Assembly: GCA_037447655.1 (NCBI GenBank)
Contig: JBBHKE010002171.1
Location: forward strand, 1 to 27,112
Source: Zygnema cylindricum
Lineage: Eukaryota; Streptophyta; Zygnematophyceae; Zygnematales; Zygnemataceae
DNA: 27,112 bases
Direction: 5' to 3'
Of this stretch, positions 1 to 8,016 are shown one piece after another. Below the pieces are notes generated by a model. It saw nothing but the letters and a program-made list of their open reading frames with translations, did not search any database and was not told the origin of the DNA. Positions within the stretch are counted from its first letter, which is position 1, and each line of letters starts with the position of its first letter. A program made the translations under genes and the position numbers.

Positions 1-790
1 AGTGGCATGTTGTAATCTATGCTTGTGGAATATATCAATATTTAATATAAGGCTCTGATTTTTTTTTGCATGTACGTTTTTTTTTGCACGCATTTGCTAA
101 ACGTTGTTGTTCTTTCTTTTTCTTTCTTTCTTTCTATTTTTGTGTTCTTTCTTTCCCACCACTTTTTCAGCATTGACATGTATCCAATTTGCCAAAATTT
201 AATAGCCCTACTACCATTTACTGTCAATTTATTTTTTTTGCTGAAAATTAATTGGTCTATGTAGGTGGAAATATAATCAATTATTGACAGAAACACAATT
301 GGTTGAAGGAATAGGACAAATGTTCCAATGTTTGTAATTTATGAAAAGTTTTGATGAAAATGTCGTAAACTGTGTACATGGGTTTTTTTGTGTAAAAGGA
401 TCTGAAAAGCAAATGCTGGTGGAAGAAGTAAAGAAGGAAAAAGAATTACATCTGAACCGAAAGACAGGTGAACAGTAGCAAGTGAATGGTTAAAACAAAG
501 AAATAACAATATTTCATTTAGGCCCAATCCCACTTCCGAAATGAAATAATTAAATGACATAAGATTGAAAGGTACAGCTGCAGGGAGAAATGAGAGGTTA
601 GAAAAAATCAGTGAGGGATGTGGAAAATATGTCTAAGGGTATGTCATCTTAACATTGGAGGAAATGGAGAAATAGGTGGCGTCAATGCTGAGATCGAGAA
701 CTAGAGGCCCCATAACCACCGCAGGAGAGAAGTCAAGCACGACGGGATGAACCAGACGGATGTGCCTTGAGTATATCGAATTGAATGTTA
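1..790. other. Intergenic, no gene seen
   Basis: AT-rich sequence with a short CTTT-type microsatellite around 110-137. Open frames here are under 85 codons, rich in Phe, Ser and Lys from the T-runs, and show no domain. I see no RNA gene or transposon end before 790. Confidence 0.6.
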
Positions 791-1004
791 CACCGTGTAT
801 CGCTGTTAGTGTTAATGCTCTTGTCGCTTAAAACATCTTTTCACCGATCACGTATGTCGGATGTTAGATCTGACGATTGGGATTGAGAGGTAAAATTCTC
901 AGCTTCGGATTCGCGACCTCAAATTCAAAAGCGGACAAGTGTGTACGGAGAAAAGATGTTTAAAGTAGTGAAAAAAAAATTAACACTAATAGTGATACAG
1001 GGTG
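791..1004. mobile_element. MITE, TA-target family, copy 1
   Basis: A 214-bp non-autonomous inverted-repeat element. The left end reads CACCGTGTATCGCTGTTAGT and the right end is its imperfect reverse complement (ACTAATAGTGATACAGGGTG). The complementarity continues inward: TTAAAACATCTTTT on the left faces AAAAGATGTTTAAA on the right. Both ends are bordered by TA (789-790 and 1005-1006), which I read as a TA target duplication, as in the Tc1/mariner superfamily. No coding capacity. Related copies lie at 5131-5346, 17729-17945 and 23043-23205. The family is established by the several copies in this window; the superfamily assignment is an inference, because the ends are not the Stowaway consensus. 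Confidence 0.85.
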
Positions 1005-1616
1005 TAGCTACTACCTTATCACTTATCTAGTAAATAATTCTTAAATACGTGTGAAAATACTTAAGAATAGCGCTTAGAAAAGGGGAGGAATAGAACATCC
1101 CTGGCTCTAAAAGAGGCTTCTAAAAGGAGAAGACATCATTCGAAGTACAAGAAATGATGGTAACAAATAGTAATGACACTGTGAGAAATCAGTTAGAGAA
1201 TTACAATGACTTGTGTAATGTTTGTTGGAAGTTAAAGAAAACTAATAAAGGTAAGACTGGCAATCATATTTAGACTAAATCTATTTTATCCTTCAGACGT
1301 ATCGCTATCTAAGAAACGAGAGAGAAGAATGGAGGCAATAAGAAACCAATTCCCCAAATAGGGGATAGGTCACGGCGGTACCATAGATACTAAACCCAAC
1401 TCCTTTGTAAAATAGAGAAGGGAAGGGCTTCCAAAATATACAGTCACATGGGCCGAAATCGCGACCGGAAACCCCAAAACCTAATAGTGTGGAGGATTTC
1501 CATGAGAAGGTCATAGAAGGGGGAAGGCGAGAGACAAAAGTAAAGGTGGGAGGGGAAATGGGAGTGACCTAGGAGGGGTGGTGGGTGAACACCTTGTCAA
1601 AAGACCAAAAGCTACA
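1005..1616. other. Intergenic, no gene seen
   Basis: Purine-leaning sequence with no recognisable gene, RNA or repeat end. The open frame on the minus strand at 1305-1514 has no recognisable domain. Confidence 0.5.
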
Positions 1617-1697
1617 TTAAATTAGGGTTTAAGTTAGGGTTAATCAGGGTTAAATTAGGGTTAAATTAGGGATATTAGGGTTATATTAGGGTTAAGA
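1617..1697 (+). repeat. Degenerate telomere-like repeat
   Basis: About seven irregular units built on TTAGGGTTA, such as TTAGGGTTTAAGTTAGGGTT and TTAAATTAGGGTT. It resembles the plant telomere motif TTTAGGG but the spacing is irregular. This is an interstitial, decayed telomere-like array or a microsatellite that converged on it. Confidence 0.6.
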
Positions 1698-2461
1698 AGG
1701 TTGGGGAGGTCTTCCACTTGGGACAAATCGGTTTGAAGAAAAGAATAAAAAAACTAGGTCACAAAAGGACACGAGCGGGGGCCTAGAAACCATTGGGGGG
1801 AAGGGGAAGGAAGGAGAAGGAGGTGGTTTTGAAAGGTGACCAAAGAAACACACTAGGAGGGTTGAAACTAAGAAACTAATTTCTACTAACAATTTTTGAA
1901 AAAATTATAGGATTTTTTGAATTATAGGGAGGCATAACCTAATTTGGTCCATAAGGTCGATGATGTGTCCTTTGTCACATAAGGGGAGAGGGGAGAGGGG
2001 AGAGGGGAAAGGAAGAGTGGGAGCCTGGAGGGCTCGGTAATAAAGAAGCGTGAACAAAGGTCCCCAAATAGGTCACCCGGACGACTGCGAATTGTAAAAG
2101 AAAGGGTTATTGGTCAAAGAATAGAAGGAAAAGGGATGATATGGAAAATCGTAGAGGAGCACCCATAATCTCCAAAGAAAGACTCCGATCCACAGTATAA
2201 AAAGCATTTCAAACATAAACAATGTTAATAATTAATAGTATTAATAATGGAGTACAACCCAATCCAAATACGATCCAACGAAACAGGAAAACTGGGAACC
2301 ATGGTCTCACAACCCCTAGGAGTGCCCACGCTTACCTTTTTGATAATGCAATGTTTTTGTTATATTAGGCAATATTTATGTTTTTGTAATCATGAAGCTA
2401 GGTTTGGAGTACCTCGAGCCCCAAAAGAGTTAACTATTTCGCCCATGGCGATGGGGGGTGA
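1698..2461. other. Purine-rich intergenic DNA with short GGGGAGA repeat
   Basis: G- and A-rich sequence without a gene. A 7-bp tandem repeat (GGGGAGA, about four units) occupies 1983-2008. Open frames on either strand are low-complexity Pro/Ser or Arg/Gly shadows of the purine bias. Confidence 0.5.
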
Positions 2462-2692
2462 TATTATCACAATATCGCAATATCATACTGTCACAACATC
2501 ACAATATCACGAGGTCAAAATAACATAAGGACACAGTGTCACAAGTTCACAATATCTCAAGGTCACTCTATCACAATAATCTCGCAATGTCGCAATAACA
2601 CAATATTACAATATCACAACATCGTAATATCATAATATCACAATTGCATAATGTCACAAAATTATAATATCACAGTATCTCAATATCACAAT
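2462..2692 (+). repeat. Imperfect TATCACAA tandem repeat
   Basis: A roughly 230-bp array of 8-10 bp units of the form AATATCACAA, with variants such as ATGTCACAA, AGGTCAC and AATATCGC. About 24 units can be counted by eye. The array has no coding frame and passes into a TA/CA microsatellite at its right end. Confidence 0.8.
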
Positions 2693-2756
2693 TATATATA
2701 TACACATTTATATACACATATATATACACATATATGTATATACATATTTATATTTA
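2693..2756. repeat. TA/CA dinucleotide-rich tract
   Basis: Alternating purine-pyrimidine sequence built from TATATA, TACACATA and TATATGTA. It is continuous with the preceding TATCACAA array. Confidence 0.7.
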
Positions 2757-2851
2757 TGACTTAGTGACAGTCATAGTATGAGACGTTGTGATGAGATCAC
2801 AAATTTTGGGAGGAATATTTCCATCTGCAACAAAGGAGAAAATTGAAAAAG

Positions 2852-3418
2852 ATTGTTGCTAAAAGAGATGAGGGGTGGAGGAAAGGAATATTCATGCTAG
2901 GAGAGATAGAGGGTGGAGGAGAGGATTATTACTAATGAGAGGGATGAGGGGTGGAGGGAAGGAATACTGCTAATAGGAGAGATGAGGGGTGGAGGGAATG
3001 AATATTAAAAATAAGTGAGATGGGGGTGGAGGGAAGGAATATTATTGATAAGAGATAGGGGTGGAGGGAAAGAATATTATTGATAAGAGATAGGGGTGGA
3101 GGGAAGGAATATTGTTCGCAAGAGAAATGGAGGGTGGAGGGAAAGAATATTACTGCCAAGAGGGATAAGGGGTGGAGCGAAGTAATAATGCTATTAGGAG
3201 AGACGTGGGGTGAAAGGAAGGGATAAGGGGTGGAGTGAAGGAATAATGCTATTAGGAGAGACGTGGGGTGAAAGCAAGGAATATTGGTGCCAGGAGAGAT
3301 GGGGGTGGAGGGAAGGAATATTCCTGTAGGGATAGATGAGGGGTTAGAGGGAAAGAATAACCTGTAGGGATAGATGAGGGGTTAGAGGGAAAGAATACTG
3401 TTGTCAGGGGATGTGGGA
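2852..3418 (+). repeat. Minisatellite, about 37-41 bp unit
   Basis: About 14 imperfect tandem copies of a purine-rich unit containing GAGGGGTGGAGGGAAGGAAT followed by ATT and a variable TNNTAAGAGAGAT part. Two adjacent units near 3015-3090 are almost identical, with a 37-bp period. Higher-order duplication is visible around 3160-3280, where a longer block with GAGACGTGGGGTGAAAG occurs twice. The pyrimidine strand reads as Ser/Pro/Phe/Leu low-complexity open frames, which are not genes. Confidence 0.85.
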
Positions 3419-3429
3419 GGAAATTAAAA

Positions 3430-3551
3430 TTGTCGGGAATGAGAAGTGAAGGGAGGAAGGGGCGGGAGGGAAGGGAAAGAGGAGAGGGGAAAAGAAGGGA
3501 AGGAGGTGGGGGGACACAAGGGAAGGAGGTGGTGAGAGGGAAGGGAAAGAG
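3430..3551 (+). repeat. Purine tract (GGGAAGGAGG-like)
   Basis: Almost pure G/A sequence of short GGGAAGG and GGGAGG units. The TRIM element that begins at 3552 is inserted into this purine domain, which resumes at 4037. Confidence 0.7.
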
Positions 3552-3773
3552 TGTTGATGTACGAAAAGTATACCGCTCGATACCCGGAAATGTGGTAATA
3601 TCCACACTAAAACCTATATAACATTGGACCCACCAGCGTAACATCTGAGTTGGTGGTACAGTGGTTAGTACATTCACATCTAAAGTAGAGGTCCCAGGTT
3701 CAAATCCTGGCCGGCTCATCAATCCTTTTACTGGGATCGTCCATTTTATCCCTCGATTCTAGGAATCTTAACA
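3552..3773 (+). repeat. 5' LTR of TRIM
   Basis: A 222-bp LTR, TGTTGATGTACG to GGAATCTTAACA. It contains CCTATATAA about 30 bases before the tRNA-like sequence, a candidate TATA element, and the short inverted repeat GTGGTAATATCCAC. It is 25 bp longer than the 3' LTR because it retains the 3' half of the tRNA-like sequence. Confidence 0.92.
3647..3718 (+). tRNA. tRNA-like sequence, anticodon CTA, within 5' LTR
   Basis: A 72-nt cloverleaf. Acceptor stem GAGTTGG/CCGGCTC pairs 7 of 7 with two G-U pairs. D stem GTAC/GTAC pairs 4 of 4 with loop AGTGGTTA. Anticodon stem TTCAC/GTAGA pairs 4 of 5 (C-A mismatch at the third pair). The 7-nt anticodon loop is ATCTAAA, with T33 and A37. Variable loop is GGTC. 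T stem CCAGG/CCTGG pairs 5 of 5 with loop TTCAAAT. Discriminator base is A. The anticodon CTA would read the UAG stop codon. GGTTCAAATCC is a textbook B box; TGGTACAGTGG is A-box-like. No CCA is encoded and no T-run terminator follows closely, so pol III transcripts, if any, would read on into the element. It could be a retained functional promoter, a captured tRNA gene or a SINE-type remnant. The structure is seen; expression and charging are unknown. Confidence 0.75.
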
Positions 3774-3788
3774 TTCTATCAAAGCCAA
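3774..3788 (+). other. Primer-binding-site-like sequence of TRIM
   Basis: TTCTATCAAAGCCAA directly after the 5' LTR matches the usual plant initiator-tRNA-Met primer site (TGGTATCAGAGCCA) at 11 of 14 positions. The position next to the LTR is correct. The three mismatches fit the age shown by LTR divergence. Confidence 0.7.
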
Positions 3789-3830
3789 GGGGACCAAGTT
3801 TGCATGGACAATTATGACTGACTACCTCTT

Positions 3831-3839
3831 AAGGGGGGG
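3831..3839 (+). other. Polypurine tract of TRIM
   Basis: AAGGGGGGG lies immediately upstream of the TGTTGACG start of the 3' LTR, the position required for plus-strand priming. Confidence 0.85.
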
Positions 3840-4036
3840 TGTTGACGTACGAAAAGTGTACCGCTCGATACCCGATATTGTGGTAATATCCACACTAAAA
3901 CCTATATAAAATTGGACCCACCAGCGTAACATCTGAGTTGGTGGTACACTGGTTAGTACATTCACAGCTAAAGTGAAAGCATCAATCCCTTTATTGGGAT
4001 TGTCCATTCTATCCCCCGATTTTAGGAATCTTAACA
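3840..4036 (+). repeat. 3' LTR of TRIM
   Basis: A 197-bp LTR, TGTTGACGTACG to GGAATCTTAACA, followed by the AAGAG target duplication. It aligns with the 5' LTR throughout except for substitutions and loss of about 25 bp in the tRNA-like part. Confidence 0.92.
3935..3980 (+). pseudogene. Truncated tRNA-like sequence in 3' LTR
   Basis: The same GAGTTGG acceptor strand, GTAC D stem and anticodon region are present, with anticodon loop AGCTAAA. After AAGT the variable loop, T arm with B box, and 3' acceptor strand are replaced by GAAAGC, and the LTR then continues with ATCAATCC. The cloverleaf cannot form. Confidence 0.8.
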
Positions 4037-4310
4037 AAGAGGAGGGGTGGGGAGGAGAAGGAGGAGAAATGTCGGTGCCAAGAGACGTCCGTATTGGGGA
4101 GTAATGCCAGAAGGGGCGAGGAAAGCTATCGGGGGGCTGGTGGGGAGAGGGAGGGTAGAGAGAGGGTGGATTTTTAGCGATCCCGATCCCAAAGATGGGT
4201 AGGGAGGAGAGAGAGGGAGGATTTTCTTGGGGTGTCGCCCTGTGGGGGAGGAGGGAGGGTGGGTTTTGTATAAGGGGGGGGAGGAGAGGGCGAGGGAGGT
4301 AGGAGGGGGT
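4037..4310 (+). repeat. G-rich purine tract
   Basis: Continuation of the purine domain to the right of the TRIM: GGAGGGTGGG and GGGGGGGAGGAG-type sequence. The minus-strand Pro/Ser open frames across it are compositional artefacts. Confidence 0.65.
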
Positions 4311-4370
4311 GGCATTTACACTTTTTACTTGATGTTTCACACACTGCCTACTTTACCATTCCCACACCTC

Positions 4371-4410
4371 CCCTCCCCCCCTCCCCCCCCCCCCCCCCCC
4401 CCCCCTCCTT
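4371..4410 (+). repeat. Poly-C tract
   Basis: A C-rich run with 23 consecutive C residues at 4383-4405, preceded by CCCTCCCCCCCT. Its length could be affected by sequencing error. Confidence 0.85.
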
Positions 4411-4574
4411 GTCTTATCTCTTTCCCCCTTTGATGATCTCCTCATGGACTTCTTCCACGAATTTAACGGGTCCTGTGACATTTGATTTAGGGTCAAGTTT
4501 TACTTTAAAAACCCCATTTTGGTCTTTTAGGGTTTCTTGTCTCTAAAAAGGGGACTGGTTTAATACCTACGGCA

Positions 4575-4620
4575 TGTGTGGCGCGTGTGACACGTGTGTC
4601 ACGTGTGTCACGTGGGCATG
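4575..4620 (+). repeat. Short CACGTGTGT tandem repeat
   Basis: A 9-bp period produces three CACGTG hexamers at 4591, 4600 and 4609. Because they come from a tandem repeat, they are weaker regulatory evidence than the dispersed cluster at 8.46-9.03 kb. Confidence 0.65.
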
Positions 4621-4731
4621 TGTGAAGTATGTTGTCTTTATGGAATAGTTGGTGTCTTATTGCCTCCACACTTTGTCTCTCGTTTCTTAAATGGGGATAC
4701 TCCAATATTTGATACCATCGTTCCTCGTGTT

Positions 4732-4932
4732 TTATATTTTCGATGGTCGTTTTCTCTTATTCAATTCATTATTCAAATTCTTCGACATATCATTCAAGAC
4801 ATTCAACTTATTATTCAAATTATCCAATTCATTATTCGAATTGTTATTTTTTGATTCAAACTTTTTAATGTATTCTTTAAATTGTTCGATTTGTTTCTTT
4901 TGGAGGAGGTCTGTTGAGCGGATGAGGGAGCC
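4732..4932 (-). CDS. Candidate terminal exon, coiled-coil protein with basic tail
   Basis: Read on the minus strand, a 66-residue open frame starts directly after a good 3' splice acceptor: a pyrimidine-rich TTTCTCTCACGCTTAG ends at 4933, and the frame is in phase 0 there because the TAG itself is a stop. It ends at a TAA at 4732-4734. Residues 9-27 contain IEQFKEYIKKF and residues 33-60 contain NNELDNLNNKLNVLNDM. Hydrophobic residues recur every 3-4 positions, a coiled-coil pattern, and the tail KRKRPSK resembles a nuclear localisation signal. I do not recognise a family. The DNA is partly repetitive (TTGAATAATGAATTG-type), so this could be a low-complexity tract that mimics a heptad. No upstream exon was found, and a degenerate MITE starts about 30 bp upstream of the acceptor, where the intron would be. 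Confidence 0.3.
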   Translation of the reverse strand, partial: GSLIRSTDLLQKKQIEQFKEYIKKFESKNNNSNNELDNLNNKLNVLNDMSKNLNNELNKRKRPSKI

Positions 4933-4962
4933 CTAAGCGTGAGAGAAATTTTTTGGGGAGTT

Positions 4963-5115
4963 GATGTGAATCGCTATTAGTGTTAATGTTTTTTTCGTCT
5001 CTTTAATCTTCTTTTCTCCGTACACACTCGTTAAATTGTTGATCCGACGGTTTCGAGTGTAAGTTAAAATTCTCACCTTCCGATTGACGACGCGCAATCG
5101 ATTGGATCTTACGAT
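4963..5115. mobile_element. Partial TA-target MITE, left end and centre
   Basis: AATCGCTATTAGTGTTAATG and CTTCTTTTCTCCGTACACAC match the left arm of the MITE at 791 and 5131. AAGTTAAAATTCTCACCTTC matches the centre of the 791 copy. The terminal bases are degraded (TTGATGTG in place of CACCGTGT) and no right arm is present. An intact family member starts 15 bp downstream. Confidence 0.65.
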
Positions 5116-5130
5116 TGGAGGCATTTAGTA

Positions 5131-5346
5131 CACCGTGTATCGCTATTAGTGATAATGTTTTTTTTGCCACTTAAAACATATTTTCTCCGCACACACATGT
5201 CGGATTATGGATCTGAAGTTGCGATTCAAAGGTAAGCTTCGCAGCTTCCAATTGGCGGTCTCAAATTCAGAATCGAACAGGTGTGTAAGGAGAAAAGATG
5301 TTTTAAGTGGCGAAAAAAATATTAACACTAATAGCGATACACGGTG
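5131..5346. mobile_element. MITE, TA-target family, copy 2
   Basis: A 216-bp element with ends CACCGTGTATCGCTATTAGT and ACTAATAGCGATACACGGTG, perfect inverse complements over 20 bp apart from one T-G position. It is flanked by TA at 5129-5130 and 5347-5348. The arms continue as CCACTTAAAACATATTTTCTCC on the left, facing GGAGAAAAGATGTTTTAAGTGG on the right. This is the best preserved member of the family in the window. No coding capacity. Confidence 0.88.
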
Positions 5347-5348
5347 TA

Positions 5349-7200
5349 GTGTTCATATTTTATTGCGACGTTAAACAAATCGTATATTTTCCGTGCGGAC
5401 GTGTTCAAATTTGATTGGTACCGCCAATTAAAAGGTCCAGATTTTGACTTTTTGAAATTCTATGGGCTCCATTGCCCACAGAATTCGCAGATCCAAAAGA
5501 AGCTAATCTAGATAGTGCCGACTCCAAGTTGATATAAACCCAAATGAATGATCCCTTGACAATTAGAACCCCAATAGCAGTACGGGGTGCAGTGAATTGA
5601 GGTGGCGTGAAGGGAAGAATGGAAAGGATTGATGCAGGCTCCGGAACCATAGAAGGAATAGTCGCAATGTAGTGTTGTGAATAATATACAATATAATATA
5701 AAGCATATATACATATAATATGTATGTTTAATATGTATATAATATAGTGTCGCACTGAATTAGTTCCCGCTTGTGGGAACAGCGGAGCGAAGGGCGGAAT
5801 AGTTTGGAATGACGTGGCTGTTTTTGAACCGTTTAAATTATTGGAGTTAAGTACAAAACAATAATTATTATTAAAGATATTGTTTAAATTATTGCTGTTA
5901 GAGAGCCGGAAAAAACTGGCGTAGATTTAGTAATATTGACGCCGATAATGATTGATGGTGTAATGAAGTCGCTATATTCTACAAATTAGATGACGTTGTG
6001 ACAAACATTTTTCAATGTGACGATAACAAAAGCTTATTTGTGCTCCAAAAGATAATTAATATTGTTAAAGAAAGTGAGGTACTGTAGTAAACCATTTAGG
6101 TACATGAATAATATAACATTGCAAAAATGGAGGCGAAAATTTCATACTAAATCAATCAACAAACAAATGACTTATCTAACAAATCGACAAGTTGCCAAAC
6201 ATTATAGGGTAGTACTCCTAAATAAAATATATTTTCCCTAAAAGAAGCAAATGGAAGCTAACGGGCTAAACGACATGGTTGCGAGAGCGAAAGAGAGAGT
6301 CGAGGTGGATGACAAACGTCAGGCCAGGCCCTGAAAAAATGAGCAAGCATGAAATAAAGTGGAAAGAACAACGTTTGTAGACAATATCTATGACTATGGA
6401 CCCCCTAGAGGAGGAAACGAGCACCTGAGTAAGAAAAAGTGGGGTGCCTAGAGAATCATAAACCTTATCAAAAGTTGTTTATTGGGCAGGCCTCGCTTCG
6501 TAGAAAGGGTGAAAAATTGTTTCTCCTAAACCAAGAGGAAAATACAGCAAATCGCATCCAAACCACGACTGACAATGGTAACAGGAACAAGAGTATCCCG
6601 AACCAAAAAATAAGAGACAAGCGTGGAAGCAAAAGCTAAGAACCACCCAAGTAGACAGCAAGCGAAACAGTTTCTATAAAAAATAGCCCCTCCCCTCGCA
6701 CAAACGCGAAAGGAGAGATGAAGGCTTATCACGCGCACCAAAGCCCCACGACCGAATAAAGTGTGCATCATCTGTCGAGATCATCGAAGGTGGTAAGATA
6801 AAATGCGGGTGTTGGTGGGAGAGGAAGTGTGGGTGAGGTAAAAAAGAGGGTGATTGAAGCACCACGGCAAAAGAGTAAAAGTGAGATAAAAAGACAACAA
6901 GGTCGACGAGGTCGTGCATGTGGGAAAAATGAGTGAAACGATAAAATTTAGAAGTTGGGTCAAAAAAATACTTTAATCGAGTGGGCACTCTAACACACGA
7001 ATGATCTCAAACGGAGGGTGGTTTAAAAACCGTGAGGGGAAGTGAAAGAAAAAAGGATATCCAAAGGTGAACAAAACACCAAAATTGGTTGGTTTTAAAA
7101 AAAAGTACGATTTTAAAAAGGTACGATGGTAAACCATCGGAGTACCTGGGACTCAGTGAAAGAAACTAAAATGACAAAGCTATAAAGTTCGTGGAAAACA
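5349..7200. other. Intergenic, no gene seen
   Basis: AT-rich in the left part. A TA-rich tract lies at 5681-5755, and a 13-bp direct repeat (GTTTAAATTATTG) occurs near 5830 and 5883. Open frames of 60-116 codons overlap on both strands and share no recognisable domain. Around 6240-6640 the plus strand has several short charged frames separated by stops, which could be an old decayed gene, but I cannot identify one. Confidence 0.45.
5681..5755. repeat. TA-rich tract
   Basis: Imperfectly palindromic ATATAAT and CATATAT sequence, capable of cruciform extrusion. It does not border any element I can define. Confidence 0.5.
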
Positions 7201-7215
7201 ACAAAAATCACAAAA

Positions 7216-7216
7216 A

Positions 7217-7295
<79 letters not shown>

Positions 7296-7309
7296 CTCTC
7301 TCTCTCACT
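7216..7309 (+). repeat. (CT)n microsatellite
   Basis: An essentially uninterrupted CT dinucleotide run from about 7225 to 7290, with imperfect CT-rich edges. Leu-Ser repeat open frames across it are artefacts. Confidence 0.95.
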
Positions 7310-7479
7310 CTTTTGTACTTGTTTTTTCTTTTCTTTTCATTTCCTACTTCCTATATACAAAAGAACAAGGAAGTAAATTTACATAAAAAACAAAAGGAAT
7401 GTAATCGTCTCTCATTTACTGTCTTCTCTCTCATTCATTGCTACTGGTCTGAGAAATGCTCTGTTTTTTTCTTGGTACT

Positions 7480-7735
7480 TTTGTCCTGTTTGTAAAAGAC
7501 AAAATCCAAAGTTGTCAACTACTTTCTGTTCTTATATATCTTGTTTTTTACTACCCGGAAATATTAAAAGTTGTCAAATTTTCTGTCCTCCTTGTAAATG
7601 ACAAAATCCAAAGTTACAAAAAGTCAAAACAGAAGTTGTCAAATTTTCTGTTTTTCTTCATATTAGTCAAACTCCAAAGTTGTCAAATTTTCTGTCCTCG
7701 TCAAAAAAGACAAACTCCAAAGTTGTCTTTCTTGC
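7480..7735 (+). repeat. Degenerate minisatellite, GTTGTCAAATTTTCTGTCCT unit
   Basis: Four to five imperfect copies, about 50-65 bp each, of AAAGTTGTCAAATTTTCTGT followed by a variable spacer and GACAAAATCCAAAGTTG. Within each unit TTTTGTC faces GACAAAA as an inverted pair. Confidence 0.75.
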
Positions 7736-8016
7736 TGTTGCCAGTGCAGGGTTGACATTGCTTTCGAAAATAAAACCGTCGGAAACTTTTTTGAAGTCAA
7801 TTCCTAAAAAAGCTAAAAATCTGGAAATCGAATATCCTGCCAGGTAAAGTTTGCACACACTATTTACTGTAGACCACATTTATTCCCAATCGAGTCTACC
7901 TCACTTGTTTTTTCTTCTTTTTGTTGTTATTATTGTTGTTGTTATTTTTTCTTCTAAGTACTTTTGTTTATTAACACTGTTATTGTTATTATTATTTCTT
8001 ATAATGACAAATTGGT
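7736..8016. other. Intergenic, T-rich
   Basis: T-rich sequence with short TTGTTATTATTG runs at 7915-8000. No gene or element recognised. Confidence 0.5.

Larger units (their letters stand above)
3552..4036 (+). mobile_element. TRIM: miniature LTR retrotransposon with tRNA-like LTR
   Basis: A complete 485-bp non-coding LTR retrotransposon. Two direct repeats of 222 bp (3552-3773) and 197 bp (3840-4036) both begin TGTTGA and end CTTAACA, giving canonical TG..CA termini. The 66-bp internal region starts with a primer-binding-site-like sequence and ends in a polypurine tract touching the 3' LTR. The element is flanked by an exact 5-bp target duplication, AAGAG (3547-3551 and 4037-4041). By eye the LTRs differ at about 14 substitutions over about 196 aligned bases, plus one 25-bp deletion in the 3' copy, so the insertion is not recent. 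No gag or pol sequence is present, so movement would need proteins from another element. Size and structure match TRIM/SMART elements. The 5' LTR carries a near-complete tRNA cloverleaf. Confidence 0.93.

Noticed and set aside
2462-2692. TATCACAA array considered as a CRISPR-like repeat array
   Set aside because: Units are 8-10 bp, contiguous and degenerate, with no spacers. It is a simple satellite in a eukaryotic genome.
3252-3722. 156-codon minus-strand frame starting MMSRPGFEPGTS
   Set aside because: RPGFEPGTS is the familiar antisense translation of a tRNA T arm, and the rest is the minisatellite read as Ser/Pro/Phe. It spans the TRIM border and is not a gene.
3822-4340. 172-codon minus-strand frame
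   Set aside because: It covers the 3' LTR and the adjacent purine tract; Pro/Ser-rich by composition.
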